A DNA stretch of 64,000 nt from Neglectibacter timonensis (GCF_900048895.1 NZ_LT160639.1:605524-669523), one strand, 5' to 3'; shown: positions 52,054-59,924, numbered from the stretch's first letter. The notes: a model not told the origin generated them from the sequence alone. Program-made: numbers and translations.

Positions 52054-53610
52054 TCAAAAGAGCATAGAATCCACATATTGTTCCATAAAGTAAGGGGAGG
52101 AGGACAGCTCCAAAAGCTCTGCCCGGGCGGCAATTCCTCTGCTCTCCTCCCGGCAGGGCAGGCTCAACAGTTCCAGCACAGCGCCCATGCCCGCCGCGTT
52201 TCCCACGGCGCGGGCTTTCTGCGCCAGTTCCGGTGGAATCAGGCCGATTCTGCCGGCACTTTCACAATTGATGAAGCTGCCGAAACCTCCGGCCAGCAGC
52301 AGTTCCTCTACCTCGTCAACCTTCCGTCCTGCTTCGTGGGCCAGAGATCGGACCCCCGCGCAGATGGCGGCCTTGGCCAGCTGAATTTCCCGGATATCCT
52401 TCTGTGTCAGAAGAATCCCGCTGTCCCCGATGCGTACCGCAGGTTCGCCGTCCTGCTCCGTCAGGAGAAGGGAATAGGGCTCGTTCTCCTCGTCAACACA
52501 GCCGGTCTCATCAACCAGTCCGGCCCTCAGGAGGGCAGCCATGGCGTCAATCAAGCCGGAACCACAGATTCCCGCCGCTTCTCCCCCTCCGATCACCGTG
52601 TACTCCAGCCGGCCCTCCCGGAGCCTCACACCGCTCACCGCGCCGGGCGCAGCATTCATGCCCATAGAGATGCCTGCCCCCTCAAAGGCCGGACCCGCCG
52701 CAGTGGAGCAGCAAAACAGCTTTTCACCGTCCCACAGGGCCATCTCGCCGTTCGTCCCCACGTCGATGAGAAGGGACAGTCCCCTCCTACGGGTCATCCC
52801 GCTGGAAAGCACAGCGCTCATAATATCACTGCCCACGAAGGCGGATACCAGGGGCGGCACCGTCACCCGCGCCCGGCCAAATTCCGGAATCCCCAGCGCG
52901 GAGGGTTTCAGCGTTCTTCCATAGAACTCTCTCACCTCAAAGGGAGCGTGAGAGAGAGGCTCCGTGCTCTCCCCAAAAAGCAGGTACAGCATGGTGGTAT
53001 TGCCTGTCACGACAACATTTTCCACCATTCCGGAGTCCTGGTCCTGGCCGGCACAGAGCCGCAGAAAACTTTCCCGCAGCCGGATAAGCAGACAGCTTCT
53101 CAGCGCCTCAGCCTCCCCTTCCAACGCCTTCTGAATGCGTGAAATCACATCCGCCCCATAAAGGGCCTGGGGGTTGGGGAAAGAATCCTCTCCCAGAAGC
53201 CTTCCTATTCCCAGATCATAAAGATAAACCGCCACCGTCGTGGTCCCCACGTCGACAGCCACACCCAGACCTTTTCCCTCGGGCTCCAAAACAAAATCAG
53301 GAAGCTCTCCCTCGGAGAGCACCACGCTGTCCCGGGAGGCTAAAAACAGCTCGGTATCCCCCAGCGCCGTTGTCATACAGGCCAAACGCACCCCTGCCTG
53401 CAGCGCTTCTCCCAGTATTCTTTTCTCCTGCTCCCCAGGCTCAGACAGCGCGCCCCGCGCCGTCACACGGCATTTTCCGCAAGTGCCTTTCCCTCCGCAG
53501 GGCATGGAAAAATCCATCCCGGCCTCCTGCAAAACGCTTGCCAGGAGGGTCGGTTTCTGATATTGTAAGGTCAAATCATTCGTACCGCTGTGTATGGTGA
53601 TCTGAAACAT
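52054..53610 (-). CDS. Reductive activator of corrinoid proteins (RACo-like)
   Basis: The protein has 518 residues. The N-terminal [2Fe-2S] ferredoxin domain has C38, C44, C47 (CGGKGTCGKC) and C78. The ASKHA ATPase part opens VAVDVGTTTVAVYLYDLG, with a second phosphate motif in LLIDVGTNGEMALW and the adenosine region LLAGGFGSFI. RACo reduces inactive Co(II) corrinoid proteins to Co(I) with ATP. At 518 residues it is shorter than many relatives of 600 or more. It is divergent from the DUF1638, regulator and corrinoid-protein genes, which fits a common system. Confidence 0.92.
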   Translation of the reverse strand: MFQITIHSGTNDLTLQYQKPTLLASVLQEAGMDFSMPCGGKGTCGKCRVTARGALSEPGEQEKRILGEALQAGVRLACMTTALGDTELFLASRDSVVLSEGELPDFVLEPEGKGLGVAVDVGTTTVAVYLYDLGIGRLLGEDSFPNPQALYGADVISRIQKALEGEAEALRSCLLIRLRESFLRLCAGQDQDSGMVENVVVTGNTTMLYLLFGESTEPLSHAPFEVREFYGRTLKPSALGIPEFGRARVTVPPLVSAFVGSDIMSAVLSSGMTRRRGLSLLIDVGTNGEMALWDGEKLFCCSTAAGPAFEGAGISMGMNAAPGAVSGVRLREGRLEYTVIGGGEAAGICGSGLIDAMAALLRAGLVDETGCVDEENEPYSLLLTEQDGEPAVRIGDSGILLTQKDIREIQLAKAAICAGVRSLAHEAGRKVDEVEELLLAGGFGSFINCESAGRIGLIPPELAQKARAVGNAAGMGAVLELLSLPCREESRGIAARAELLELSSSPYFMEQYVDSMLF

Positions 53611-53732
53611 GGGGATGCCTCCGTTATTCCAACTCTGTTTTTCTCAGTATAGCCGGATCCATCTTTTATTTCTAGCATTTTTTTACGAACTTTTGGGAAA
53701 TTCACATGATCCCATGGAAAGGAAAGTTCTTT

Positions 53733-54464
53733 ATGATACTCCATTTGATTGCCTGCCAAGTCTTTTACCGGGAGGTGAGCTATCTTGCTTCCCAGAGCAA
53801 ACAGATCACCTCAGTTTCCTGGATGCCCCAGGGCATGCACGATACCCCGGATCTGCTCCGCAAAAACCTGCAGTCCGAAATCGACCGTCTCGACCTGGCT
53901 CTGGAAAATGGAACCCTGCGGCACAGGCCCGATTATCTTTTGCTGTGCTACGGTCTCTGTTCCAACGGGGTGGCCGGGCTTTCCTCCCGGCACTATCCCC
54001 TGGTTATCCCCCGTACAGATGACTGCATCGGAATCTTTCTGGGATCGCAAGCGCGGTATCTGAGAGAATTTTCCAGATATCCCGGCACCTACTGGCTCAA
54101 TAACGGCTGGCTTGAGGCCGCCTCTTTGCCAGGCAGCCAAAATCCGGAGCAGCAGCGTCAGGCCTACGCGGAGCAGTATGGCGAGGAAAACGCCGACTTC
54201 CTCCTGGAACAGCAGACTGCCTGGGTCAGACAGTACTCCGCCTGCGGATACATCACCTCCCAGGTTTGCGACCTGGCTCCCTATCGGGAGGAAGCCAAAG
54301 ACGTAGCGCAGCGGAACCATTGGAATTTCCGGGAAATCCCCGGTGATATCACCTTTCTCGCCCGGCTGCTGGACGGTGATTTTCGCGAAGAAGAGGTCCT
54401 GCTCTGTCCCCCCGGAAAGACGGTGACGCCAAGCTACGATGCAAAAAAGCTTACCTTTCTCTGA
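53733..54464 (+). CDS. DUF1638 protein
   Basis: The protein has 243 residues from the ATG at 53733, with AAAGGAAAG before it. The family motif LLLCYGLCSNGV lies at about 75-90, followed by VIPRTDDCIGIFLGS and a C-terminal block containing ACGYITSQV. Conserved cysteines suggest a metal or methyl-acceptor role, but no reaction has been established to my knowledge. DUF1638 genes tend to sit with corrinoid methyltransferase genes, as here. It is divergent from RACo and precedes the PocR-type regulator by 93 nt. Confidence 0.85.
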   Translation: MILHLIACQVFYREVSYLASQSKQITSVSWMPQGMHDTPDLLRKNLQSEIDRLDLALENGTLRHRPDYLLLCYGLCSNGVAGLSSRHYPLVIPRTDDCIGIFLGSQARYLREFSRYPGTYWLNNGWLEAASLPGSQNPEQQRQAYAEQYGEENADFLLEQQTAWVRQYSACGYITSQVCDLAPYREEAKDVAQRNHWNFREIPGDITFLARLLDGDFREEEVLLCPPGKTVTPSYDAKKLTFL

Positions 54465-54557
54465 TAGATGCATCCCAAAAGATATTACCAAAAACCATAA
54501 GTTTTTACTATAATAAAAATTCCCGCCCCGCTAAAATAGAAGGGTAAGGTGACTGAA

Positions 54558-55772
54558 ATGGAAGAGACCACTCTGAAAAAATTAATCTTCTACGGACGGC
54601 ATTTCTCTGATCTTTTGAATCTGTGCTGCCGGATTGTAGACACACAGGAGCGCCGTTTTCTGGCGGAGCTCTGCCGGGATCATCCCGATTTCAGCCCCTA
54701 CTGCCGCAATGAGGAGTGTGAACTGTTGAACACCTGTCTCTATGGCGTCAACGAGGCCTATCGCTGGGGCGGAAAGTATATTTTTTACTGTCCGGAAAGT
54801 TTCATCTTCATCGCTTCTTCCGTATCCGATGAAAACGGCAGTCTGGCCGGCGGCATGGTGCTGGGCCCCATCATTATGGGAGAGATGGACGACACCGTAG
54901 AACTGTACCAAAATTCGGACGTTCAGGAAAACGTCATGTCCATCGTCAATCTCTCCACTGAAATGGTGAATCACATTGCAGAGATCCTTGCAGGTGTCAC
55001 GGAGGGCATTTCCGGAGTTTCCCACAGTCTGATGGGCGGCATCGCCTTCAAGCAGGAGAATTTTTTGCAGTCTCTCTATGAAAAGAAGGAAATTGCGGAC
55101 CCTGCTCTGGCGGAGGTCTATCCGATTGAGACAGAAAAGGAGCTGCAGTCCGTCATCCGGGGCGGAGATAAGAGCGGCGCTCAGCGCCTGCTCAACGACC
55201 TGTTGGGAAACATCTATCTTCTCTCCGACTTCGACGTGGACCTCATCAAAATCCGTATCATCGAGCTGCTTTCGGTACTGTCCCGCGCCGCCATTGACGC
55301 CGGTGCGGAGACAGAGGAGATCATGTGGTTCAACGCCGCCTGCATCCGGGAAATGCAGAAATGCACCGCCATTGAGGAGCTGAGCGTCTGGATCACCGGG
55401 GCCATGCGGCGGTTTCTCAGCTATTCCTTCGATTTTTCCGCAGTGAAGCATTCCGACACCGTGTACAAGGTAATTGATTACATCCGCCGAAACTATTTTC
55501 GGAAAATCACTTTGGACGGCATTGCCAGGCACGTCAATTTCAGCAAGACCTATCTGAGCCGCATCTTCAAAGAGGAGACGGGGGAAAACATCTCCTCCTA
55601 CATCAACAAGGTACGTATCGACCGGGCAAAGCTGCTGCTTGCCGACCAGAATATTTCCTTGGTGGATGTGGCCGCCCTCACGGGATTTGAAGATCAGAGC
55701 TACTTTACCAAGGTTTTTAAAGCCATAACAGGCCAGTCCCCGAAAAAATATCGGGAAAGCCGAAAAAGATGA
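54558..55772 (+). CDS. AraC-family regulator with PocR sensor domain
   Basis: The protein has 404 residues. The PocR domain fills about residues 5-160 and has its cysteine pattern (YCRNEECELLNTCLYG) and the GGKYIFYCP loop. A helical linker follows, then a C-terminal AraC domain (KTYLSRIFKEETGENISSYI, ALTGFEDQSYFTKVFKAITG). PocR domains bind small carbon compounds and control corrinoid- or propanediol-dependent pathways. The ATG at 54558 has AAGGTGA ahead; a GTG 9 bases earlier is less likely. The corrinoid-protein gene follows after 18 nt, so sensor and cofactor carrier are co-transcribed. Confidence 0.9.
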   Translation: MEETTLKKLIFYGRHFSDLLNLCCRIVDTQERRFLAELCRDHPDFSPYCRNEECELLNTCLYGVNEAYRWGGKYIFYCPESFIFIASSVSDENGSLAGGMVLGPIIMGEMDDTVELYQNSDVQENVMSIVNLSTEMVNHIAEILAGVTEGISGVSHSLMGGIAFKQENFLQSLYEKKEIADPALAEVYPIETEKELQSVIRGGDKSGAQRLLNDLLGNIYLLSDFDVDLIKIRIIELLSVLSRAAIDAGAETEEIMWFNAACIREMQKCTAIEELSVWITGAMRRFLSYSFDFSAVKHSDTVYKVIDYIRRNYFRKITLDGIARHVNFSKTYLSRIFKEETGENISSYINKVRIDRAKLLLADQNISLVDVAALTGFEDQSYFTKVFKAITGQSPKKYRESRKR

Positions 55773-55790
55773 CAAGGAGGACACACATTT

Positions 55791-56438
55791 ATGGAACGTC
55801 AGGAGTATTTGAACGAGATCAGCGCACTGCTGCAGAAGGGCCGCATGCCCAAGGTAAAAGAGCTGGTCAAGCAGGCGTTGGAGGCCGGGGTATCGCCCAA
55901 GGAAATCCTGGAAGAGGGACTGCTGTCCGGCATGAGCGTGATCGGGGAAAAATTTAAAAACAACGAAGTATTTGTCCCGGAGGTGCTTATTGCCGCCAGA
56001 GCCATGAACGGCGGAGTGGAGATACTGAAGCCCTACCTGGTAGAGGCTGGGGTTGAGACCAAGGGCGTTGTGGTCATTGGCACGGTGAAGGGCGACCTCC
56101 ACGACATCGGAAAGAATCTGGTAAAGATGATGATGGAGGGCAAGGGCCTGGAAGTGGTGGACCTGGGCGTCGACGTATCCCCCGAAGCCTTCGTGGCAGC
56201 CGCCAAGGAACACCATGCCAATATCATTTCCTGCTCTGCCCTGCTCACCACCACCATGGGTGAGATGAAGAACGTGGTGGATCTGGTGAAAGCGGATCCC
56301 GAAATTTCTGGCAAGGTAAAGGTGATGGTAGGCGGCGCGCCCGTCACAGAAGCCTACTGCCAGAAGATCGGCGCGGACTGCTATACTTCCGATGCGGCCT
56401 CCGCCGCGGATGCCGCCCTGAACTTCTGTATTGCCTGA
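55791..56438 (+). CDS. Corrinoid protein of a methyltransferase system
   Basis: The protein has 215 residues. The N-terminal four-helix cap (residues 1-85) and the B12-binding Rossmann domain carry the lower-ligand motif GDLHDIGKNL with H104, the SCSALLTTTM stretch and the VGGAPVTEAYCQKIGADCY end. This is the MtaC/MtmC/MttC layout: the cobalt carries a methyl group between two methyltransferases. No substrate-specific methyltransferase I is encoded next to it. ACAAGGAGGAC precedes the ATG, and a strong terminator follows. Confidence 0.94.
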   Translation: MERQEYLNEISALLQKGRMPKVKELVKQALEAGVSPKEILEEGLLSGMSVIGEKFKNNEVFVPEVLIAARAMNGGVEILKPYLVEAGVETKGVVVIGTVKGDLHDIGKNLVKMMMEGKGLEVVDLGVDVSPEAFVAAAKEHHANIISCSALLTTTMGEMKNVVDLVKADPEISGKVKVMVGGAPVTEAYCQKIGADCYTSDAASAADAALNFCIA

Positions 56439-56449
56439 CCGTCTCCCCT

Positions 56450-56482
56450 GCCGGCCCTGAATAGGGCCGGCTTTCTTTTTTT
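56450..56482 (+). terminator. Intrinsic terminator
   Basis: GCCGGCCCTG, AATA, GGGCCGGC, then TTTCTTTTTTT. Confidence 0.93.
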
Positions 56483-56501
56483 GCTGCTCCTTATTCCAGC
56501 C

Positions 56502-56530
56502 TTGCATTTTGACGGTTCATCGTGTATGCT
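56502..56530 (+). promoter_or_regulatory. Promoter ahead of the structured leader
   Basis: TTGCAT, a 17-bp spacer and TATGCT place the start near 56537, exactly where the foldable leader begins. Confidence 0.6.
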
Positions 56531-56536
56531 GAGAGC

Positions 56537-56640
56537 CAAAGGAACCATTCCGGCAAACCGGTGAGGGATATAAAGATCCTGCCGTACGGCGCAGTCCGCG
56601 CAGGGGCAGGTTGGTTCAAATAACCTGGAAAGGTGTGTAT
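56537..56640 (+). ncRNA. Candidate cis-regulatory leader RNA (riboswitch-like, unknown class)
   Basis: The leader folds into several compact stems. A closing stem is GAACCA (56542-56547) with TGGTTC (56612-56617). Inside are CCGG-CAAA-CCGG, GGAT-ATAAAG-ATCC, and CCTGCC (56578) with GGCAGG (56605) enclosing GCGC-AGTCC-GCGC. A competing hairpin, CAGGTT (56607) with AACCTG (56622), uses the same 3' bases as the closing stem and abuts the ribosome binding site GGAAAGG (56627-56633). This two-state layout suggests ligand-controlled translation of the hydrolase. I do not recognise the class. Confidence 0.5.
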
Positions 56641-56644
56641 CATT

Positions 56645-58741
56645 ATGAGAGAAAAAAACAGCGGAAATCCCTATATCAACCTCTGGTTCGGGAATTTCTT
56701 CGAGCCGGCGTTCAGTTCAGAGGAATTCCGCACCGAGGGAATTGACAGGATCAGGGACATGGGCTTTAACAGCATCCTGCTGGATTCCAAGGCCTGGCAG
56801 GATTTCTTCGACCGCTACGCGGGACAGGAGGCCACCCAGTATGTGGCGGCCCAGGAACACATGATCTCTGAAATTCAGAAAAGCGGCCTTTCCCACTGCT
56901 TTCTGGCCATCTACCTCAATGGGGATAACCTGTATCCCAACATCCGCTACAGCCCGCCGGTTTTCGGCGAGGAGACCACTGCTCCCAGTGGCGAGCCCGG
57001 AAAATGGTACAAGTACTGGTCGGAACGCGCCCAGGCTTCCATGACGGAGCACGTAAAGGAACTCTATGCACTTTACGGAAAAAACGCCACCCGCGTCTCT
57101 GTAAACGGCACGGAGGACCGGCTTCCCCTGTGCAGCATGTGGGACCCTATCGTAGCTTTCAGTTTCGACAAGGAAGGAATTTCCCGCTACCAGACATGGC
57201 TGGAGGAGCGCTACGGCTCCATTGAGGCCTTTAACCAGGCTTACGGGCTTTCTGCCGAAAGCTTCTCTGCAATCACCCCGGAGGAATATTGGTACGACGA
57301 GAACGGCGCAAAGCCCACCGCTTGGGATTTTCAGGAGCACACGCCTCTCTTCCGCCGCTACACGGACAATCTGCGCTGGAAGGCAGAAGAGTTGACCCGG
57401 TATTTCCGCTCCATGCAGGAAAAACTGCACGCTCTGGACCCCGCACTCTATACCAGCCCTGTACTCTCCCAATGGGGCATGTTCTTCAACGTCTCCTCCC
57501 AGCCCCGTTTCCGCAGGGAGCCCGGCGGGCTGTGGGATACCTGCCAGAGAGGCATTGACCCCTACCGTATTGCCCCCCATGTGGACAACTGTACCTTTCT
57601 CACAGTTCCCATTCTGGAGGACTCCTCCCCCAGCGCCTATGCCTCCTCCTGCCAGAACAGCATGATGCGCGCCATGAATCCGGACCGTGAGTTCACCGTG
57701 GGTTTCTACCTGGGCCGTTATCTCTATTACGATATTTACAATGTGATCACTCCCTGCGAGATGATCGGCATGGCGGCCGCCTCAGGAGCCTCCGGTTATC
57801 AGAGTTACGGCTACGGCGGGTTGGATGACGGCGGTGTGATGCACAAGCTGCACGATCCCTTTGTCTCCTCTGTGCGCACCGGAAACCAGTGGCTCAAGCG
57901 GATCCTTCCCAAAATCAACGGCAGGCGCCTGACCCAGGCCGCGGTACTCTACCCTGCTCAAATGGCGCTGACGGAGCCCTACTTTGTGGAGGGAAATCCC
58001 CGCCGCCGTCAGGACCTCCTGGGCTATTACCAATCTCTCTGTGATTTGGGACTGAATGTGGACGTCCTCCACCCCGACCAGGCCGCGCAGGGTATTTTGG
58101 ACCAATACCGTATACTGGCGGTACCCGCCGATTCCTGCTATGAAGAGGAAATCAATCCGCAGTTCGAAGCGCAGGCAGTGCGCTTTGTGGAAGAGGGCGG
58201 GCTGCTGCTGGTAAGCGCCGGTCATCCGCTGCTCCGGCGGGCATTCGGCATCGCTTCAGAATCTCATCCCGCCCAGTGCATCCGGTACCGGGGAGAGGGC
58301 ATTATTCCCGGCGGCGAGGTTTTCGAATGCTACACTGGCGGCGAGGCCCTGGCGGTTTACGAAGATTCCGGAAAACCTGCTGTCTGCCGTTTTCCCGTTG
58401 GCAAGGGCGCAGTACTGGCACTGGGCATGGAGTACGGCGCGGAATACCTGATGCAGGAAACCGGAGCAGTCCCGGTACCCTACGGCAATCGAGATCTATA
58501 CCCGCTCTGTGTGGCGGAGCATGACCCCATGCAGGAAGCAGTGTCCGCCTTTCTGCCCGCCCGGGTCCCAGTCCAGAGAGGCATTGAAACCGCGGAATTT
58601 GAAGATTGCTATGTGGTGGTGAACCACACCTCTTATCCCTGGGACTGCAGCGGCCTTCCCGGGAAAAAGGAGTTCCAGCTTCCCGCCGGCGAAAGCCTGC
58701 TGCTCCCCCATTCCGCAGTGTTGATTGAAAAAACCGTCTGA
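56645..58741 (+). CDS. GH42-like beta-galactosidase family protein
   Basis: The protein has 698 residues with no signal peptide. An N-terminal TIM barrel (about 1-400) opens YINLWFGNFFEP, with RDMGFNSILLDSK as its first helix-strand turn. A glutamine-amidotransferase-like domain (about 430-610: LTQAAVLYPAQMAL, RILAVPADSCYEEEI, VEEGGLLLVSAG) and a small beta domain follow. This is the GH42-type architecture, though the sequence is diverged and I could not place the two catalytic glutamates with certainty. The ATG at 56645 follows GGAAAGG by 11 nt and is used in preference to an in-frame GTG at 56633 inside that site. Confidence 0.75.
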   Translation: MREKNSGNPYINLWFGNFFEPAFSSEEFRTEGIDRIRDMGFNSILLDSKAWQDFFDRYAGQEATQYVAAQEHMISEIQKSGLSHCFLAIYLNGDNLYPNIRYSPPVFGEETTAPSGEPGKWYKYWSERAQASMTEHVKELYALYGKNATRVSVNGTEDRLPLCSMWDPIVAFSFDKEGISRYQTWLEERYGSIEAFNQAYGLSAESFSAITPEEYWYDENGAKPTAWDFQEHTPLFRRYTDNLRWKAEELTRYFRSMQEKLHALDPALYTSPVLSQWGMFFNVSSQPRFRREPGGLWDTCQRGIDPYRIAPHVDNCTFLTVPILEDSSPSAYASSCQNSMMRAMNPDREFTVGFYLGRYLYYDIYNVITPCEMIGMAAASGASGYQSYGYGGLDDGGVMHKLHDPFVSSVRTGNQWLKRILPKINGRRLTQAAVLYPAQMALTEPYFVEGNPRRRQDLLGYYQSLCDLGLNVDVLHPDQAAQGILDQYRILAVPADSCYEEEINPQFEAQAVRFVEEGGLLLVSAGHPLLRRAFGIASESHPAQCIRYRGEGIIPGGEVFECYTGGEALAVYEDSGKPAVCRFPVGKGAVLALGMEYGAEYLMQETGAVPVPYGNRDLYPLCVAEHDPMQEAVSAFLPARVPVQRGIETAEFEDCYVVVNHTSYPWDCSGLPGKKEFQLPAGESLLLPHSAVLIEKTV

Positions 58742-58744
58742 ACC

Positions 58745-58787
58745 AAAGCGTCTCCTTCCGAACGATTTGTTCGGAAGGAGACGCTTT
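58745..58787 (+). terminator. Intrinsic terminator of the GH42-like gene
   Basis: AAAGCGTCTCCTTCCGAAC and its complement form a 19-bp stem with a 5-nt loop, followed by CATTC. Its apical part (GAACGATTTGTTCGG) recurs inverted in the hairpin at 59983. Confidence 0.8.
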
Positions 58788-58839
58788 CATTCCGCCGGAG
58801 GGCAAGAGACCTGCACCTGCTTTTTCATCGTTATGCAGT

Positions 58840-59127
58840 TTACCGAAGAAAACCATTCCCGCCCTGCAGCAATTCCGCCGTGAGCTGTGCACCCAGGTGA
58901 AAAGCCTGGCAGAAGCTTTCTAAGTTCAGGATTTCCCTGGCCCTATTATCCGCAAGGCCGTATTCATCGAATTTTACCTTCTGCTCCATTGTCATGCTCT
59001 CCAGAAGCGATCTTATGATCTCCCGCCTGATCGCGTGTTCTCTGGCATATGCGGAATCCGGCCCGTGAGCTTCCAGAGGATTGTCCGTCCGGGTGGCCCG
59101 GTACAGCAGTTCCATCACCGTATCCAT
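58840..59127 (-). CDS. Small DUF6809-like protein
   Basis: The protein has 95 residues, predicted mainly helical. The pattern of a short N-terminal strand, the acidic turn, the LLESMTMEQKVKFDEY helix and the final ESFCQAFHLGAQLTAELL helix is shared with the next gene upstream. It fits DUF6809, as I recall the family, which is often found in mobile or accessory regions of Clostridia. Function is unknown. Its ATG touches the stop codon of the paralogue upstream. Confidence 0.65.
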   Translation of the reverse strand: MDTVMELLYRATRTDNPLEAHGPDSAYAREHAIRREIIRSLLESMTMEQKVKFDEYGLADNRAREILNLESFCQAFHLGAQLTAELLQGGNGFLR

Positions 59128-59436
59128 TCAATGCCCCTCCCCGCGGATGGTCAGCCTTTCCCTGTCCGTAAATACCTCCATCGTCATAAGCACGCCCAGA
59201 CGATACCCGAGGATCAGCCGGTCAATATTGTAGAGGTATTCTTCCTCAAGCTGTGCGTCCCTAAACTGTTCATAGGCCCCGCGCTGTTCTGCCTGAAGCG
59301 TCTCCAGAAAGAGATCCTCCAGCCTGTCGGCCTTTTCCCGGGCCGCCTTGGTTTCCTCGCTGTCATATTCCGTGGCTGGCTCCAGTTCCAGCTCATTGAA
59401 CGCAAATGCCCTGAGTATGTTTCCCATGTATTTCAT
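59128..59436 (-). CDS. Small DUF6809-like protein (paralogue of the next gene)
   Basis: The protein has 102 residues. It can be aligned along its length with the 95-residue neighbour: ELEPATEYDSEE, LFLETLQAEQRGAYEQF and a C-terminal RLILGYRLGVLMTMEVF helix. The two genes abut with no gap, so they are probably a tandem duplication translated together. AAAGGACATG gives the ribosome binding site. The promoter-bearing direct repeat at 59457 lies directly upstream. Confidence 0.7.
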   Translation of the reverse strand: MKYMGNILRAFAFNELELEPATEYDSEETKAAREKADRLEDLFLETLQAEQRGAYEQFRDAQLEEEYLYNIDRLILGYRLGVLMTMEVFTDRERLTIRGEGH

Positions 59437-59456
59437 GTCCTTTCAGTATTGTTTTT

Positions 59457-59537
59457 ACACAACACCTTGAAAGACCCCGCCGCACAGTGTATACTATTTA
59501 TGCAGCTGCCTTTTGGGTGGTTGTGTAGGGGAAGTGG
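59457..59537. repeat. Direct repeat with embedded promoter, copy 1
   Basis: About 80 bp starting ACACAACACCTTG recur at 59847-59924, 390 bp away. Both copies keep TTG(A/C)AA, a 17-bp spacer and TATACT on the plus strand, then CTTTT-GGTGG-TGTGTAG blocks and GGGAAGTGG or a close variant. The copies flank the ribbon-helix-helix gene and the palindrome. Confidence 0.8.
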
Positions 59538-59580
59538 TATTTTCTCTTGTGTGGAGGGGTGCCACTTCCTGTTATTTTTT
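59502..59580 (+). ncRNA. Candidate small RNA from direct repeat 1
   Basis: A promoter (TTGAAA 59467-59472, 17 bp, TATACT 59490-59495) predicts a start near 59502. A hairpin GGAAGTGG (59530) with CCACTTCC (59562) followed by GTTATTTTTT ends the transcript near 59580. That gives about 80 nt running toward the 3' end of the ribbon-helix-helix gene on the other strand and overlapping it slightly. Confidence 0.4.
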
Positions 59581-59754
59581 GAGGCTGTCCTTTACCATGC
59601 CAATACCCTTTCGCACTACTTCCGACTTACTAATCTCCAACGCCTTACTACAGTCTTCCAGCGTTTCTATTGTTTTGTCATCAACTCTAATGCGAAGTGT
59701 TTTACTTTTAGGATTATCAGCAGGCGGACGCCCCATTTTTTTAGGCGGCATCAT
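59572..59754 (-). CDS. Ribbon-helix-helix DNA-binding protein
   Basis: The protein has 60 residues. A basic opening (KMGRPPADNPKSK) leads into the beta-strand TLRIRVDDKTI, then two helices (LEDCSKALEI and KSEVVRKGIGMV). This is the CopG/Arc-type fold that dimerises and binds a palindrome through the strand pair. Two adjacent ATGs (59754, 59751) follow GAGGTG; the second has the better spacing. A 46-bp perfect palindrome directly upstream is the obvious operator. No toxin gene is evident next to it. Confidence 0.8.
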   Translation of the reverse strand: MMPPKKMGRPPADNPKSKTLRIRVDDKTIETLEDCSKALEISKSEVVRKGIGMVKDSLKK

Positions 59755-59762
59755 TTCACCTC

Positions 59763-59808
59763 ACTTTCTGCTGCCACATAAAGTATACTTTATGTGGCAG
59801 CAGAAAGT
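59763..59808. repeat. 46-bp perfect palindrome before the ribbon-helix-helix gene
   Basis: Each arm reads ACTTTCTGCTGCCACATAAA, and the centre is AAAGTATACTTT; all 46 positions match their complement. It ends about 10 nt from the start codon. It could be an operator, a cruciform site or part of a mobile element end. Confidence 0.9.
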
Positions 59809-59846
59809 CAAGCTTATTGTATATTTCTTTTTACAATTTTGCTCTC

Positions 59847-59924
59847 ACACAACACCTTGCAAGACCGCGTCGCACAGTGTATACTATACGGTTGTCTTTT
59901 AGGTGGCTGTGTAGTGGGAAGTGG
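59847..59924. repeat. Direct repeat with embedded promoter, copy 2
   Basis: This is the second copy of the 80-bp repeat, with TTGCAA (59857), a 17-bp spacer and TATACT (59880). The sequence after GTGGGAAGTGG differs from copy 1, and its terminator is less clear. Confidence 0.8.

Noticed and set aside
56545-56600. c-di-GMP-I riboswitch
   Set aside because: GGCAAACC is present, but the GGGACGCAAAGCC partner block and the expected hairpin between them are missing.
59572-59754. Antitoxin of a classical type II toxin-antitoxin pair
   Set aside because: The protein fits an RHH antitoxin, but no toxin-like gene (RelE, MazF, PIN or HigB type) adjoins it.
59035-59781. Plus-strand open frame of 248 codons across the small-gene module
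   Set aside because: It is antisense to the two DUF6809-like genes and the ribbon-helix-helix gene, which have start sites and family patterns of their own.
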